Shown: positions 31,505 to 39,882 of the stretch, piece by piece
How the letters are laid out: the number at the start of each line of letters is the position of its first letter
Numbering within the stretch: the first letter of the stretch is position 1
Source of the DNA: JABDQW01 sp942492025
Lineage (GTDB): Bacteria > Pseudomonadota > Gammaproteobacteria > SZUA-229
Direction: 5' to 3'
Assembly (NCBI GenBank): GCA_942492025.1
Contig: CALODJ010000010.1
Span: 593,639 to 657,638 of the forward strand
Length of the DNA stretch: 64,000 bases
Program-made: the position numbers and the translations under genes
The notes under the pieces: model-generated
What the model was told of the DNA's origin: nothing
The model's input: only the letters and a program-made list of their open reading frames with translations
Databases searched by the model: none

Positions 31505-32872
31505 CTAATATGACAAATCCATTAATTCGCTCACGCGCTGCACCGGTGTTATGTGCAGGTCGTCAATTTTTTCGCTGTTTTTCGGCATATTGGCTCTGGG
31601 TACGATGGCGTGTTTAAAGCCGTGCTTGGCAGCTTCGCGCAGGCGATCCTGGCCATTGGGTACCGGGCGGATTTCCCCGGCCAGGCCGATTTCTCCGAAG
31701 GTTACCAGATCGGTCGGCAGCGGCCTGTTTCTGAAACTGGACAATGCGGCGAGCAGCAGTGCGGTATCCGCACCGGTTTCCGTGACACGTACTCCGCCAA
31801 CCACGTTGATGAACACGTCCTGGTCGAACAACGCAATGCCGCCATGACGGTGCATCACTGCCAGCAGCATGGTGAGCCGATTGGCGTCGAGGCCGAGACA
31901 GATGCGGCGCGGATTGGGGCTGTGGCTTTCGTCGGCAAGTGCCTGAACCTCGATCAGCAGCGGCCGGCTACCTTCACGTATTACCGTGATGATGCTGCCG
32001 GGAACCGCTTCATCATGGCGTGATAAAAAAATGGCAGACGGGTTGTTGACCGCCTTCAGGCCGCTATCCGTCATCGCGAAAACGCCGAGTTCGTTGACCG
32101 CACCGAAACGGTTTTTCACCGCCCGTATCATGCGGTAGCGTTCGCCGGCGTCACCCTCGAAATACAGTACGGTATCTACCATGTGCTCGAGTACTCGCGG
32201 GCCCGCCAGTGTACCTTCCTTGGTGACATGACCGACGAGGAAAAGTGCGGTGCCGGATTGTTTAGCAAAACGTACCAGCTGTGCTGCGCTTTCCCGTACC
32301 TGGCTGACCGCACCGGGGGCAGATGAGAGTGTTTCTGTATAGATCGTCTGGATGGAGTCGATGACCATGACTCGCGGTTTTTGCCGGGCTGCCAGGGCGA
32401 TGATGTTCTCAACACAGGTTGCCGACAGCAGATTGAGTCCTTGGTCTGACACGCCCAGCCGCCTTGCACGCAGGCCCACCTGCTGCAATGATTCTTCACC
32501 GGTGACATACAGGCAGGGCAGGCGGCCGGCCAGCGCTGCCAGGGTCTGAGTCAGCAGGGTGGACTTGCCGATACCGGGGTCGCCACCGATCAGCGTGACA
32601 GAACCGTGTACGAGGCCACCGCCGAGTACGCGATCAAGCTCACCGATGCCGGTTGTCGTGCGAGCTTCGGTCTCAAGCTCGACTTCATCCAGCGACTGGA
32701 TGCGCACATCTGTGCTGATGCCTGGCGTGAAGCCGGCCCTGTTAACGGGCGGCGTCTGTGAGGTTGTTTCAGTCATCGTGTTCCACTCACCGCAATCGGT
32801 ACATTGCCCGGCCCATTTGCTCTGGCTGGCGCCACAGGAGGAACAGACATACAGCATTTTCACTCTGGCCAT
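31505..32872 (-). CDS. radA: DNA repair protein RadA
   Basis: 455 aa. An N-terminal C4 zinc finger (Cys10, 13, 24, 27 in YVCSSCGASQSKWAGQCTDC), a RecA-like ATPase with Walker A GGDPGIGKSTLL (~96), the RadA-specific KNRFGAVNELGVF segment, and a C-terminal Lon-protease-like domain (DVFINVVGGVRVTETGADTALLLAALSS). It is a helicase that extends branch migration during recombination. Its start overlaps the stop of corB by one base. Confidence 0.97.
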   Translation of the reverse strand: MARVKMLYVCSSCGASQSKWAGQCTDCGEWNTMTETTSQTPPVNRAGFTPGISTDVRIQSLDEVELETEARTTTGIGELDRVLGGGLVHGSVTLIGGDPGIGKSTLLTQTLAALAGRLPCLYVTGEESLQQVGLRARRLGVSDQGLNLLSATCVENIIALAARQKPRVMVIDSIQTIYTETLSSAPGAVSQVRESAAQLVRFAKQSGTALFLVGHVTKEGTLAGPRVLEHMVDTVLYFEGDAGERYRMIRAVKNRFGAVNELGVFAMTDSGLKAVNNPSAIFLSRHDEAVPGSIITVIREGSRPLLIEVQALADESHSPNPRRICLGLDANRLTMLLAVMHRHGGIALFDQDVFINVVGGVRVTETGADTALLLAALSSFRNRPLPTDLVTFGEIGLAGEIRPVPNGQDRLREAAKHGFKHAIVPRANMPKNSEKIDDLHITPVQRVSELMDLSY

Positions 32873-34170
32873 CAGCCTGCTTCCAGGTCGGTTTCGGGTG
32901 TTTCCTTTTGGGTGGCCAGTCGCGGATGGATACGGGCCGTCTGTACCGCGTTGTTATCAGTGCGTGTGATCTCAATGGGGTAATTTGCGATCAGCAGGCT
33001 GGTCCCGGGTGCGGGTATCATCTCAAGGTGCTCGAGGATGAGTCCGTTCAGGGTCTTGGGGCCATCGGTAGGCAGCTCCCATGAGAGTACACGGTTGATT
33101 TCACGGATGTGGGTACTGCCGTCAATCAGATAGCTGCCATCGTCCTGTGGATGAATGCCGGCGTTGCGTATCGAAGAGTCGGTGGTGAACTGTCCGACGA
33201 TTTCTTCAAGAATATCTTCCAGCGTCACCAGCCCATGTATACTGCCGTACTCGTCAACAACCAGGCCGGAACGCCTGCGGTTTTTCTGAAAATTGAGCAG
33301 CTGGCGTGTCAGCGAGGTGCCTTCCGGAATGAAATACGGTTCGCGGATCAGCGATTCGAGTGTCTCACGTGTGAGTTCGTCTCTGACCACCAAATTGAGA
33401 ACCTTGCGCATATGCAGCATACCAATCGTATTATCGATGCTGTCCTTATACACCGGTACACGTGTGCGATGACTATTGGTTATCTGTTGCTCGACATCAC
33501 TCCAGTCATCATTGAGATCGATGCCGGTAACATCATTGCGCGGTATCATGATATCTTCAACGCTGATGTTTTCCAGATCGAGGATCCCAAGCAACATGTC
33601 AGTATGCTTACCCGGGATGAACTGTCTGGCTTCATGCACCACCATGCGCAGTTCATCTGCATTCAGGCTGTCATCAGAGCTCGATGCGGCATGCACGCCA
33701 AACATTGCCAGCATCTTGTTGGATATCAGGTTGACGAACCATACCAGCGGGTAGAAGATTTTCTGTAGTGGTGTATAGATATAGGCAGCGATGTATGCAA
33801 ACAGGTCCGGTTTCAGGGCTGCGAGGGTTTTTGGTGTGACTTCGGCGAACACTAGAATGACAAACGTCAGTATACCGGTGGCGATGGCAATACCAGCCTC
33901 ACCGTAGTAGCGCATCGCAATCAATGATGCTATCGCTGATGCGAGAATGTTGACAAAGTTATTCCCAAGCAGGATCAGTCCGAGCAGGCGGTCGGGCCTT
34001 TTGAGCAGATAACGCGCGAGCTTTGCACCACGATGACCCTTTCTCGCCAAAGTTTTCATGCGATAACGGTTCAGGGTCATCAAGGCTGTTTCGGAACCTG
34101 AAAAAAAACCTGAAAGCAGAATCAGCGCAACCAGGATGGTGAACAGCGTGCCTGTGGAAATGTCGCTCAA
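32872..34170 (-). CDS. corB: CNNM/CorC-type transporter (DUF21-CBS-CorC), CorB-like
   Basis: 432 aa in the standard order: DUF21 membrane domain (residues 1-~175; LSGFFSGSETALMTLNRYR), two CBS domains (~205-330; VEDIMIPRNDVTGIDLNDD and SGLVVDEYGSIHGLVTLEDILEEIVGQF) and a CorC_HlyC domain (~345-420; DGSYLIDGSTHIREINRVL). Bacterial homologues (CorB/YfjD) move Mg2+ and bind ATP on the CBS pair. It lies between radA and the YpjD-like gene as in many gammaproteobacteria. Confidence 0.93.
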   Translation of the reverse strand: MSDISTGTLFTILVALILLSGFFSGSETALMTLNRYRMKTLARKGHRGAKLARYLLKRPDRLLGLILLGNNFVNILASAIASLIAMRYYGEAGIAIATGILTFVILVFAEVTPKTLAALKPDLFAYIAAYIYTPLQKIFYPLVWFVNLISNKMLAMFGVHAASSSDDSLNADELRMVVHEARQFIPGKHTDMLLGILDLENISVEDIMIPRNDVTGIDLNDDWSDVEQQITNSHRTRVPVYKDSIDNTIGMLHMRKVLNLVVRDELTRETLESLIREPYFIPEGTSLTRQLLNFQKNRRRSGLVVDEYGSIHGLVTLEDILEEIVGQFTTDSSIRNAGIHPQDDGSYLIDGSTHIREINRVLSWELPTDGPKTLNGLILEHLEMIPAPGTSLLIANYPIEITRTDNNAVQTARIHPRLATQKETPETDLEAG

Positions 34171-34226
34171 GGAGGATCTCGTCTGCTTGGAATATGCTTT
34201 ATTTCAATGGACGCAGCGGCCGGGTG

Positions 34227-35039
34227 TCAAGATGAAGCCAGAATTACTTCGAGAACGAACTTGCTGCCGAAATAGGCCAGCATCAGGCTAATGAAGCCGC
34301 CCAGTGTCCAGCGTATGGCCGTGCGTCCGCGCCAGCCTACCAGCCAGCGGCCGGCGAGCAAAGTGGCAAATACCAGCCAGGCAATGATCGATAACACGGT
34401 CTTATGGGCAAGGTGCTGGGCAAACATGTCCTCGAGAAAAACCATACCGCTGACCAATGATACGCTGAGACAGACGAAACCGATGATGATGGCATCGAAC
34501 AGCAAGGACTCCATTGTCTTTAACGGTGGCATCATGCGTATCAGACCGCCAGGCTGATGCTTGTGCAGCAGACTGTTTTGCACAGAGAGCACAACAGCCT
34601 GAATAGCAGCCAGCCCCAGAATACTGTAGGCAATGATTGAGGTTACCACGTGAATAATGAGCCCGGTGGCGCTGCCAGGCGGCAGCAGATGAATGGTGGC
34701 AGTGGTATGATCGGCCGCCAGGGTAATCGCAGCAATGGGTAAAACGATAATACCAACAATCTCAATCGGATGTCTCAATGCTGACACCAGGGTGAACAGG
34801 GTAATGAATGCGCCGACCAGTGACAAGGCTGTAAAAAAACCAATATTGATTCCGTCTGGATTGATCATGCTTTGCGACAGGGTGTATAAATGCGCACCCA
34901 GTCCGAGGAATCCGGGGAACAGGATCACCCGTTTGCTCAAGGCGGCTACGCTTCTTGATTTTTTCAGCCTCATCAGGAGCAAGACAGTACAGCCCAGATA
35001 AAGAGTTATCGCCAGAAAGGCAGCTAAAAGGTCAGTCAT
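34227..35039 (-). CDS. CcsA/YpjD-like cytochrome c assembly family membrane protein (270 aa)
   Basis: About eight transmembrane helices with the PF01578 pattern: early HLYTLSQSM, LLPPGSATGLIIHVVTSIIAYSILGLAAIQAVVL, and HKTVLSIIAWLVFATLLAGRWLVGWRGRTAIRWTLGGFISLMLAYFGSK. The WGXXWXWD heme-handling motif of true CcsA is not seen. The gene is the usual neighbour of ffh and corB (YpjD/CorE in enterics, linked to the Mg/Co CorBC system). Function remains uncertain. Confidence 0.85.
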   Translation of the reverse strand: MTDLLAAFLAITLYLGCTVLLLMRLKKSRSVAALSKRVILFPGFLGLGAHLYTLSQSMINPDGINIGFFTALSLVGAFITLFTLVSALRHPIEIVGIIVLPIAAITLAADHTTATIHLLPPGSATGLIIHVVTSIIAYSILGLAAIQAVVLSVQNSLLHKHQPGGLIRMMPPLKTMESLLFDAIIIGFVCLSVSLVSGMVFLEDMFAQHLAHKTVLSIIAWLVFATLLAGRWLVGWRGRTAIRWTLGGFISLMLAYFGSKFVLEVILASS

Positions 35040-35081
35040 GCAGCTCTACATTGTAGTAATAGGTGGATTTTAGCCATACAT

Positions 35082-35097
35082 TGTGACAATGGTCACA
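35082..35097. promoter_or_regulatory. CRP-type operator between divergent genes
   Basis: TGTGACAATGGTCACA contains TGTGA-N6-TCACA exactly, the consensus half-sites of cAMP-CRP/Vfr, extended by one more paired base. It is 89 bp before the MBL gene and 43 bp before the YpjD-like gene. A possible -10 for the MBL gene (TACACT, 35130-35135) would place the site near -52, not a classical activating position, so the direction and sign of control are open. Confidence 0.6.
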
Positions 35098-35110
35098 TAA
35101 ATTATGTAAC

Positions 35111-35166
35111 TTAGCCTGGTCGCAGTCGTTACACTAACCTGGCATGTTAGCATTTGACCAGGCTAA
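35111..35166. repeat. Inverted repeat in the leader of the MBL gene
   Basis: TTAGCCTGGTC (35111-35121) and GACCAGGCTAA (35156-35166) are perfect 11-bp inverted arms around 34 bp. A smaller inverted repeat CTAAC/GTTAG lies inside. It ends 19 bp before the ATG, just ahead of the GAGG ribosome-binding site, so the RNA hairpin could influence translation. Confidence 0.5.
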
Positions 35167-35185
35167 AAGACACAAACGAGGATAG

Positions 35186-35962
35186 ATGTATACCATGCAG
35201 ATACGTGTGCTGGGCTGCAGTGGAGGTGTTTGTCAAGGTGTGGCGACGAGCTCGTTTTTGATCGACAACGACATTCTTGTTGATGCAGGAACCGGTGTGT
35301 TTGAGCTTACGCTCGCAGAAATGCAACGTATCCGCCACATCTTTGTCACGCACGCTCATCTTGATCATATCGCTGCCATACCGCTGCTGGCTGATACGCT
35401 GTTTGACCGTCTGGTAGGCAACCCGATCAGGGTGCACGCGCAGGAAAAAACACTTGAACAGCTGCGCAGGCATATCTTCAACGGATCCATATGGCCTGAC
35501 TTTACCGCTCTCCCGCGACCGGAAAATCCTGTACTCAGGCTGGATGCGATGCTGCCGGGTAACACCCGCGAGATCAACGGCCGGGTGATTGAAATGATAA
35601 TGGTAAATCATGCAGTACCCGGCGTGGCTTACCGGATTGAATTCAGGGGCCGGTCGTTTGCGTTCAGCGGAGATACGACCAGCAATGACAGCCTGTGGGC
35701 TGCCTTGAACAGACATGACAATCTGGATCTGCTGTTTATCGAATCGGCCTTTGCCAACAAGGATCGCTCACTAGCCCGCGCTGCATTGCATTATTGTCCC
35801 GAACTGCTCGCCAGTGACTTGCGCCAACTGAAACATCAACCGGCAATATACATCTCGCATTTAAAACCCGGTGAAGAAGAGCTCATCATGAGCGAGTGTC
35901 GTCAGGCAATGCCGGATCGGGAGCTGGGACAGCTCAAAAGTGGGGATGTTTTCGAACTTTAG
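35186..35962 (+). CDS. MBL-fold hydrolase resembling class II cyclic-nucleotide phosphodiesterases (258 aa)
   Basis: No signal peptide. The metal-binding motif T-H-A-H-L-D-H is at 55-61, followed by a late His (MVNHAVPGVAYRIEF), FSGDTTSNDSLW and FIESAF, then YISHLKPGEEE. LGCSGGVCQGVATSSFLID at the start and the HAHLDHIAAIP form resemble CpdP-type class II cAMP phosphodiesterases and RNase Z-like enzymes. A CRP-type site in the upstream region makes a cAMP link attractive but unproven. The first ATG, with GAGG four bases upstream, is taken as start. Confidence 0.78.
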   Translation: MYTMQIRVLGCSGGVCQGVATSSFLIDNDILVDAGTGVFELTLAEMQRIRHIFVTHAHLDHIAAIPLLADTLFDRLVGNPIRVHAQEKTLEQLRRHIFNGSIWPDFTALPRPENPVLRLDAMLPGNTREINGRVIEMIMVNHAVPGVAYRIEFRGRSFAFSGDTTSNDSLWAALNRHDNLDLLFIESAFANKDRSLARAALHYCPELLASDLRQLKHQPAIYISHLKPGEEELIMSECRQAMPDRELGQLKSGDVFEL

Positions 35963-36020
35963 AGATTATAAAACCAGGTTCACCGCAGAGGTGCGGAGAA
36001 AACTGCTGGTTACCATACAA

Positions 36021-36063
36021 GCGACTTTAGTCGCGAATTTCAGAAATTCGCGACTAAAGTCGC
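36021..36063. repeat. REP-like 20-bp perfect hairpin upstream of ffh
   Basis: GCGACTTTAGTCGCGAATTT (36021-36040) and its exact complement (36044-36063) enclose 3 nt, followed by TCCTGC. It belongs with the palindrome at 57936-58003 (GTAGGAGCGGTTTCAGCCGC) and a single arm near 47964-47978. The whole 35963-36168 gap holds this and a fragment with CACCGCAGAGG. Confidence 0.75.
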
Positions 36064-36168
36064 TCCTGCACGTAATCCTTCATGCAATATACGGGCTGAC
36101 GGGTAAATAATCATTCAGCTGTCTGATGTATAATTCATGCTTTTCAGAAATCAGCTTTTAAAAAAACC

Positions 36169-37554
36169 ATGTTTGACGGATTGAGTGATCGTCTTGCCAA
36201 AACCGCACAGCGTCTGCGCGGCCAGGGGCGACTGACGGAAGAGAATATCCAGGATGCCTTGCGTGAGGTACGTATGGCGCTGCTCGAAGCCGATGTGGCA
36301 CTGGCGGTGGTGCGGACGTTCATCGAGGACGTCAAGCAGCGCGCGATGGGTGAGGAAGTGATGACCAGCCTGACGCCGGGCCAGGTCTTCATCAGTATCG
36401 TGCAGCAGGAAATGATCAAGGTCATGGGCGAGTCCAATGAACGTCTCGATCTAGTGACGCAACCACCGGCTGTGATTCTGATGGCTGGTCTGCAGGGTGC
36501 GGGTAAGACCACGACCGTCGCCAAACTGGCAAAATTGCTGCAGGAGCGAGAAAAGAAGAAGACCCTGCTGGTGAGCTGCGACATCTACCGTCCGGCCGCG
36601 ATCGACCAGTTGAATACCCTGGCCTCCCAGGTTGGGGCTGAGTTCTATCCCAGCTCCAGGGACCAGGATCCTGCAGCGATCGCGCGTGAGGCCATCGCAC
36701 ATGCGCGCAAACAGCATATCGATGTCGTGCTGGTCGATACGGCCGGTCGTCTGCACATCGACAAAGACATGATGGATGAAATCAAGCGTGTCCATGAGGC
36801 GGCGCAACCGGTTGAAACCCTGTTTGTCGTCGACAGTATGACAGGCCAGGATGCAGCCAATACGGCGCACGCGTTCAATGAGGCGCTTCCGCTCACCGGT
36901 GTGATTCTCACCAAGACCGATGGTGATGCTCGCGGCGGTGCGGCACTGTCGATACGGCAGATTACCGGCAAACCGGTTAAATTCATGGGTGTCGGCGAAA
37001 AAATCGACGCGCTCGAAGCCTTCCATCCGGACCGTGTAGCTTCACGTATCCTCGGCATGGGCGATGTGCTGTCGCTGGTCGAGGAAGTGCAGCAGAAGGT
37101 CGACCATAAAAAAGCCGAGCAGCTGGCGAAGAAGGTCAGGAAGGGTCAAAGCTTTGATTTCAACGATCTGATGGACCAGTTCGAACAAATGCAGAACATG
37201 GGCGGTTTGACAGGCTTGATCGATAAAATGCCAGGCATGGGCGGCATGGCGGATAAGGTCAAGGAACAGGTCAATGATCGCGAAATTCGCCGCATGATCG
37301 CGATTATCCGCTCAATGACGCCGAAAGAGCGCCGTTTTCCGGACATCATAAAGGGTTCGAGAAAGCGTCGTATTGCGGCAGGCTGTGGATTGCAGGTGCA
37401 GGATGTCAACCGTCTGATGAAACAGCATCAGCAGATGCGTAAGATGATGAAGAAAATGTCCAAGGGCGGCATGGCGGCGATGATGCGTGGCCTGAAAGGA
37501 AAAATGCCTGGTGGCGGGCCTCCGGGTATGGGTCCGGGTGGTATGGGTTTTTAG
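36169..37554 (+). CDS. ffh: Signal recognition particle protein Ffh
   Basis: 461 aa: N domain (MFDGLSDRLAKTAQRLRGQGRLTEENIQDALREVRMALLEADVAL), GTPase G domain with GLQGAGKTTT (~105), DTAGRLHIDKDMMDE and TKTDGDARGG, and a methionine-rich M domain (~330-461; MRKMMKKMSKGGMAAMMRGLKGKMPGGG) that binds 4.5S RNA and signal sequences. It targets nascent membrane proteins to FtsY and the translocon. It stands upstream of rpsP in the common arrangement. Confidence 0.98.
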   Translation: MFDGLSDRLAKTAQRLRGQGRLTEENIQDALREVRMALLEADVALAVVRTFIEDVKQRAMGEEVMTSLTPGQVFISIVQQEMIKVMGESNERLDLVTQPPAVILMAGLQGAGKTTTVAKLAKLLQEREKKKTLLVSCDIYRPAAIDQLNTLASQVGAEFYPSSRDQDPAAIAREAIAHARKQHIDVVLVDTAGRLHIDKDMMDEIKRVHEAAQPVETLFVVDSMTGQDAANTAHAFNEALPLTGVILTKTDGDARGGAALSIRQITGKPVKFMGVGEKIDALEAFHPDRVASRILGMGDVLSLVEEVQQKVDHKKAEQLAKKVRKGQSFDFNDLMDQFEQMQNMGGLTGLIDKMPGMGGMADKVKEQVNDREIRRMIAIIRSMTPKERRFPDIIKGSRKRRIAAGCGLQVQDVNRLMKQHQQMRKMMKKMSKGGMAAMMRGLKGKMPGGGPPGMGPGGMGF

Positions 37555-37678
37555 TCAACAGAAATCCATTTAATCCTGTCCAAGCATTTCATATTAAAAA
37601 AAAATCACGTAAAATACGCGGCTTGCTGCGGGTCGGTGGGCCTGCGATTCAGACAATAAATTAAGAGAATTTGGACAT

Positions 37679-37930
37679 ATGGTAACGATTCGTTTATCAA
37701 GAGGCGGCGCCAAGAAAAAGCCGTTTTATCATGTCGACGTGAAGGACTCGCGTCGCTCACGTGATGGTCGCTATATCGAGCGCATTGGCTACTTCAATCC
37801 GAGCGCGCGTGGTTCCGAACAGCGCCTGCATATCGATCTTGATCGGGTTGATCACTGGGTTTCAAACGGTGCGGGTACCTCAGACCGTGTTGCTTCTCTG
37901 GTTAAAGAGGCGCGCAAGCAGCCGGCTTGA
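37679..37930 (+). CDS. rpsP: 30S ribosomal protein S16
   Basis: 83 aa with the S16 start MVTIRLSRGGAKKKPFYHVDVKDSRRSRDGRYIERIGYFNP, an early-assembly protein of the 30S body. First gene of rpsP-rimM-trmD-rplS, 124 bp after ffh. The gap holds an A-run and TAAAAT that may be a -10. Confidence 0.98.
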   Translation: MVTIRLSRGGAKKKPFYHVDVKDSRRSRDGRYIERIGYFNPSARGSEQRLHIDLDRVDHWVSNGAGTSDRVASLVKEARKQPA

Positions 37931-37952
37931 GTTGAAAAACGGGTAACAGGCC

Positions 37953-38492
37953 ATGTCAGCTGATGAAGAAAAGCTGATTGTTGGCAAAATATCCGGTGTA
38001 TACGGCGTCAAGGGTTGGGTCAAGGTACATTCAGACACTGATCCTCGAGACGGCATAACCGGTTATAACCCCTGGTACATTCAACAAGGGGCGCAGGGAA
38101 ACGCTGCGTGGCGCGAGGTCCGTGTTGAAGACGGGCGACGTCAGGCAAAAACAGTCATCGCCAAGCTGGAAGGTGTCGATGACAGGGATGCAGCCATGCT
38201 GCTGACCGGTGCGAAGATAGCTATCTCACCTGATCAGCTGCGAACATTGGACGAAGAGGAATTTTACTGGCGCGACCTGATCGGTTTGCGCGTCGTCAAC
38301 CAGGAAGGTATCGAACTGGGAACTGTGCAGCGCTTGATGGAGACCGGCGCTAACGATGTACTCGTTATCAGCGGTGGACAACTGAGCGCAGCGAACAAGG
38401 AACATCTGGTTCCATGGGCGCCGGGTCAGGCTGTGCTCGAAGTCGATCTCGAACGCGGCCTTATACGCGTGGACTGGGACGCTGACTTTTAA
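37953..38492 (+). CDS. rimM: 16S rRNA processing protein RimM
   Basis: 179 aa with an N-terminal RimM beta-barrel (IVGKISGVYGVKGWVKVHSDTDP) and a C-terminal PRC-barrel (EFYWRDLIGLRVVNQEGIELGTV...VLEVDLERGLIRVDWDADF). It assists maturation of the 30S head around S19. It lies 22 bp after rpsP and 31 bp before trmD. Confidence 0.97.
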   Translation: MSADEEKLIVGKISGVYGVKGWVKVHSDTDPRDGITGYNPWYIQQGAQGNAAWREVRVEDGRRQAKTVIAKLEGVDDRDAAMLLTGAKIAISPDQLRTLDEEEFYWRDLIGLRVVNQEGIELGTVQRLMETGANDVLVISGGQLSAANKEHLVPWAPGQAVLEVDLERGLIRVDWDADF

Positions 38493-38523
38493 CAACAGTG
38501 ATACCGGTTTAGGTTGAAACAGG

Positions 38524-39303
38524 GTGCTTGCTAAGGTGCATTTTCACGTGGTCACTCTGTTTCCGGACATGGTCCGGCACATGACATCGCAAGGTGTACT
38601 CGGTCGGGCCATCAAGCAGGGCATTATCGGGTTGACGTGCTGGAACCCGAGGGACTTTACCCATGATCGCCACCGCACGGTGGACGATCGTCCATACGGC
38701 GGTGGTCCTGGTATGCTGATGAAGGTTCAACCTCTGGCTGATGCCATCTGCGCCGCCAGAGCACAGGCGGGCGAAACGGCTAAAGTGATTTATCTGAGCC
38801 CGCAGGGGCAAAGGCTGGATCAGCATAAGGTCAGGCAACTGGCACACTACAGCGCAGAAAAGCAGGACGCGAGTTATATTTTGATAGCTGGACGCTATGA
38901 AGGTATCGATGAACGCCTGATCGAGCAAACTGTCGATGAAGAGATATCTATCGGCGACTATGTACTCAGTGGCGGTGAGCTGGCAGTCAGCGTCATCGTC
39001 GATGCCATCGCAAGAATGCTACCCGGTGTTCTGGGTGATGAGGATTCTGCGCAGCAGGATTCATTTATGCAGGGCCTGCTGGATTGTCCGCACTATACGC
39101 GGCCGGAAGAAATCAACGGCCGGCGGGTGCCGCAGGTATTATTGGGCGGTGACCATAAGGCTATCGTTCGCTGGAGACTGAAACAGTCTCTGGGAAGAAC
39201 GTGGTTGCGCAGGCCGGATTTGCTGGAGAATGTGCAACTCAATGAAGAGCAAAAGAGTCTGCTCGATGAATTCCAGAGCGAATATCATCCGGTGGAAGAA
39301 TAA
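38524..39303 (+). CDS. trmD: tRNA (guanine-N1-)-methyltransferase TrmD
   Basis: A SPOUT methyltransferase (259 aa) that makes m1G37 in tRNAs reading CNN codons, including tRNA-Pro(UGG) found here. FHVVTLFPDM at the start, VDDRPYGGGPGMLMKVQPL, ILIAGRYEGIDERLIEQTVDEEISIGDYVLSGGELA with the trefoil knot, and a helical C-terminus. The start is a GTG at 38524; a GTG at 38536 is possible and would lose four residues. Confidence 0.97.
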   Translation: MLAKVHFHVVTLFPDMVRHMTSQGVLGRAIKQGIIGLTCWNPRDFTHDRHRTVDDRPYGGGPGMLMKVQPLADAICAARAQAGETAKVIYLSPQGQRLDQHKVRQLAHYSAEKQDASYILIAGRYEGIDERLIEQTVDEEISIGDYVLSGGELAVSVIVDAIARMLPGVLGDEDSAQQDSFMQGLLDCPHYTRPEEINGRRVPQVLLGGDHKAIVRWRLKQSLGRTWLRRPDLLENVQLNEEQKSLLDEFQSEYHPVEE

Positions 39304-39347
39304 CTGGCTGTTGGCCATACGCATTAGCTATTAGCGGAGTAATCAAG

Positions 39348-39692
39348 ATGAGCAACATTATTCAACAGCTCGAAGCAGAGCAGATGACCAAGGAAATTCC
39401 GGCGTTCTATCCCGGTGACAATGTTGTCGTGCAGGTTCGTGTAGTGGAAGGAACGCGTGAGCGCCTGCAGGCATTCGAAGGCGTGGTCATAGCCAAGCGT
39501 AACCGCGGTCTCAACTCGGCGTTTACGGTGCGCAAGCTTTCACACGGTGAAGGTGTTGAGCGTGTCTTTCAGACTTACAGCCCGAACATTGCGGAGATCA
39601 AGGTCAAGCGCCGTGGTAAAGTACGTCGTGCAAAACTCTACTACCTGCGAGGCAGAACGGGTAAAGCGGCCCGTATCAAGGAAAAGCTATAA
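39348..39692 (+). CDS. rplS: 50S ribosomal protein L19
   Basis: 114 aa with the L19 signatures IPAFYPGDNVVVQVRVVEGTRERLQAFEGVVIAKRNRGLNSAFTVRK and KVKRRGKVRRAKLYYLRG. L19 lies at the 30S-50S interface. Last gene of the rpsP operon, followed by 142 bp and a strong terminator. Confidence 0.98.
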   Translation: MSNIIQQLEAEQMTKEIPAFYPGDNVVVQVRVVEGTRERLQAFEGVVIAKRNRGLNSAFTVRKLSHGEGVERVFQTYSPNIAEIKVKRRGKVRRAKLYYLRGRTGKAARIKEKL

Positions 39693-39834
39693 CCACCCTC
39701 TATACTGTTGGTGTTGATCGGTGCTTGCCCACGCATGAAGTTGTTATTACGTGGTATGTAATCTCTGCCATTTCATGTGTGTATTCTCAGTCACCACTCA
39801 ACAGAACCGGCATCTGAAAATAGCTTTGAAAAAA

Positions 39835-39862
39835 GAGTGGTCAGTTGGCCACTCTTTTTTTT
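39835..39862 (+). terminator. Rho-independent terminator of the rpsP-rplS operon
   Basis: GAGTGGTC (39835-39842) pairs with GGCCACTC (39847-39854) through 8 bp including one G.T, around an AGTT loop, followed directly by eight T. An A-run precedes the stem, so it could also work on the other strand, but no minus-strand gene points at it. The TPR gene starts 21 bp further on. Confidence 0.9.
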
Positions 39863-39882
39863 GTCTGCGTTATATTTAGCTT

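Noticed and set aside
35101..35145. Specific promoter for the MBL gene at TACACT
   Set aside because: The -35 at the right spacing is poor and the CRP-type site would sit at an atypical distance, so no promoter is called.
35147..35716. Minus-strand 189-codon open frame opposite the MBL gene
   Set aside because: It is antisense to a well-matched MBL coding region and lacks any recognisable domain.
36422..37058. Long minus-strand frames opposite ffh
   Set aside because: Shadows of the highly conserved ffh gene caused by its codon bias.
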